Source of the DNA: Candidatus Gallimonas caecicola
Lineage (GTDB): Bacteria > Bacillota > Clostridia > Christensenellales > Borkfalkiaceae
DNA: 6,109 nucleotides
NCBI GenBank assembly: GCA_904394195.1
Contig: CAJFNH010000081.1
Span: 1 to 6,109 of the forward strand
Direction: 5' to 3'
Shown one piece after another: positions 5,014 through 6,109 of the stretch (within the stretch, counting starts at the first letter, position 1; each line of letters begins with the position of its first letter). Below the pieces are notes generated by a model. That model searched no databases. It was not told where the DNA came from and saw only the letters and a program-made list of their open reading frames with translations. The translations under genes and the position numbers were made by a program.

Positions 5014-5979
5014 ATGGCGTTTGAAAGAAGGGTATGCGTGCTGCGGCAGGTGCGCAAGGGATTTTCGGCGGACGGGAGCGCCCTGACGGGCGCCGTCTAT
5101 GCCGAACGGCTGGGCACGGAGCTCACCGTCACGCCGCGCATCGCGGCGCTCTCCTCCCTCAAGGAGGGCAGGTACGCCCTGTTCGTATGGGTGGACGCAA
5201 ACATATATTGTCTCGAACTCAAGGGCGGCGCGCCCCTTCGCATCGAGAACGCGCCCTCGCTCTCGGCGGGGTTTGCGGCGCTGCTGTGCTTTGTCAGGGG
5301 GGAGCCGGAGCCCGTCGCCTACGGCAGGTGCGGCGCCGCGCCCGAGCGCTACGGCGCGCTTCTGGAAGAAGTGCCCGCAAGAAAGCGCCCCGTCCCCGTG
5401 CCCAACCCTCCCATCCAGACCCCGGCGCCCGCGCCCAATGTGCCGCTCGCGCCCACGGTGCCCCTTCCCGAGCCGACGCCCGAGCCCTCCCCACACGAGG
5501 GGCGCGCCGCCGCGCGCTACGACGACGAAGCGATCGCCGCAAGCGACTATTTCGCTGGCACGGGCGATGGCGATGAAAAAGCTGCTCCTGCGGCGGAAGG
5601 GGCGCACGGGGCGGCGGCTCCCGGCGATGCGGGCGATCTTCTGCTGCGCCCGCGCGGCTCGCTTACATATTACTATGAGGTCAGAGAACGGCTCGTAAAG
5701 GCGTTTGCCGAAGGGGAAAAGGACGAGCGCCTGCTTGCCGTGTTCCCGCGTTCCGAATGGGTAAGGCGGGGCGGTGCGCTGCTGGGCGTCGTCTATGAGG
5801 AGGGCATCCCGCGCTGGCTGTGTGTGGCTGCCGCGGCGGCGGAAGGGGACCCCCCGCCCGAGGCGATGGGCAGGCACGCCGTGTTCGTGCCCCAAACGCA
5901 CTTTTCGCAAAAGGAGGGCTTCTGGGTGGTCTTTCAGGACGCCGACACGGGCGAATATGGAAAGGTGGGGGAGAGCTGA
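5014..5979 (+). CDS. Uncharacterised two-domain protein with Pro/Ala-rich linker
   Basis: A 321-residue protein of unknown function. Residues 1-107 form a compact, probably beta-rich domain (MAFERRVCVLRQVRKGF, GAVYAERLG, GRYALFVWVDANIYCLELKG). Residues 122-208 are low complexity: a Pro-rich stretch (122-160) and then an Ala/Gly/Asp-rich stretch, likely a flexible linker. Residues 215-321 form a second domain (LTYYYEVRERLVKAF, LLAVFPRSEWVRRG, GVVYEEGIPRWLC) ending with GFWVVFQDADTGEYGKV. That ending reminds me of a C-terminal domain in other clostridial hypothetical proteins with a YWVMYQDAETGE-like motif, a recalled resemblance only. No signal peptide, membrane segment or catalytic motif is visible, so it is probably cytosolic. 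ATG 5014 is supported by GAGGTG (5004-5009) four bases upstream. It is bounded by terminators on both sides and is probably transcribed alone. Confidence 0.82.
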   Translation: MAFERRVCVLRQVRKGFSADGSALTGAVYAERLGTELTVTPRIAALSSLKEGRYALFVWVDANIYCLELKGGAPLRIENAPSLSAGFAALLCFVRGEPEPVAYGRCGAAPERYGALLEEVPARKRPVPVPNPPIQTPAPAPNVPLAPTVPLPEPTPEPSPHEGRAAARYDDEAIAASDYFAGTGDGDEKAAPAAEGAHGAAAPGDAGDLLLRPRGSLTYYYEVRERLVKAFAEGEKDERLLAVFPRSEWVRRGGALLGVVYEEGIPRWLCVAAAAAEGDPPPEAMGRHAVFVPQTHFSQKEGFWVVFQDADTGEYGKVGES

Positions 5980-5994
5980 CTTGCCGTGCAGGCA

Positions 5995-6021
5995 GGCATC
6001 CCCTCCCCGGATGCCGGTTTT
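5995..6021 (+). terminator. Probable intrinsic terminator after the 5014 gene
   Basis: GGCATCC (5995-6001) pairs with GGATGCC (6009-6015) around a seven-base loop, followed by GG and four T residues (6018-6021). The stem starts 15 bases after the stop codon. The short T-tract, set back two bases from the stem, makes it weaker than the terminator at 4947. Confidence 0.55.
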
Positions 6022-6109
6022 CAGGGGAACGGTGATAAGGGGATCGGTGAAGGAAGAGATCGGGATTCTTGACAGGAATAGAATTTTTCGATTTCGGAAA
6101 TCGGAAATT
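6022..6109. other. Right-edge non-coding tail with a near-perfect inverted repeat (6082-6109)
   Basis: No gene is established here. Two imperfect tandem 15-mers start GGGGAACGGTGA (6024) and GGGGATCGGTGA (6039). TTGACA at 6069-6074 is a perfect -35 hexamer, but no -10 is present at 16-18 bases within the window. At 6089-6103, CGATTTC and GAAATCG form a perfect seven-base inverted repeat around one G; with one G-T pair and one bulged T the symmetry extends to 6082-6109, the window edge. Such a tight dyad beside a -35 element could be an operator, or the start of a larger hairpin cut by the edge. An ORF from ATG 6011 or GTG 6047 (AAGGGG at 6037-6042 upstream) stays open to the edge but cannot be judged. 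Confidence 0.4.

Noticed and set aside
4954..5910. 318-codon minus-strand open frame opposite the 5014 gene
   Set aside because: Arg/Gly/Ala-rich shadow; the plus-strand frame has a good ribosome binding site and coherent domains.
6069..6084. TTGACA and TAGAAT as a promoter
   Set aside because: The spacer would be only four bases, and no other -10 lies at the proper distance within the window.
6011..6109. Start of a new gene at ATG 6011 or GTG 6047
   Set aside because: The frame is open to the edge and GTG 6047 has AAGGGG upstream, but only 21-33 codons are visible, the ATG lies in the terminator stem and the coding overlaps the inverted repeat; it cannot be supported from this window.

Overview
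The window looks like chromosomal DNA from a fairly GC-rich member of the Firmicutes (Clostridia), probably an uncultured gut lineage. The evidence is purine-rich AGGAGG/GAGGTG-type ribosome binding sites, sigma-A promoters (TTGAAA-N17-TATAAT), an RsmG that aligns from memory with the Bacillus protein along its whole length, a YoqJ/DUF1273-type SLOG protein, and a BspA-like leucine-rich-repeat lipoprotein of the kind common in gut Clostridia. The assignment is inference; no database was searched.

Layout. Positions 1-573 (minus strand) hold the first 191 codons of dnaN, the sliding clamp gene, which runs off the left edge. Positions 574-971 are a 398-bp non-coding region between divergent genes. 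It carries two outward-facing promoters, one perfect and several near-consensus DnaA boxes, an AT-rich block with six TAG/TAA trinucleotides matching a DnaA-trio, and a homopurine tract. I read it as a candidate replication origin (oriC). From 972 everything is on the plus strand: rsmG (972-1676), a SLOG-family gene (1681-2133), a 915-residue lipoprotein with Cys-rich modules, a transglutaminase-like domain and LRR_5 repeats (2180-4927), an intrinsic terminator (4947-4978), an uncharacterised two-domain protein (5014-5979), a weaker hairpin terminator (5995-6021), and a short tail with a strong inverted repeat at the right edge.

How it fits together. Genes left of the candidate origin run left and genes to the right run right, as expected if replication forks leave this intergenic region in both directions. 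dnaN supplies the replication clamp and rsmG is a housekeeping 16S rRNA methyltransferase often found near firmicute origins. dnaA, normally next to dnaN, is absent from the flank visible here. rsmG, the SLOG gene and the lipoprotein are closely spaced (4 and 46 nt) and probably form one transcription unit ending at 4947-4978; the last two look like accessory passengers of the origin-proximal operon. No tRNA, rRNA, CRISPR array, transposase or phage gene was seen.
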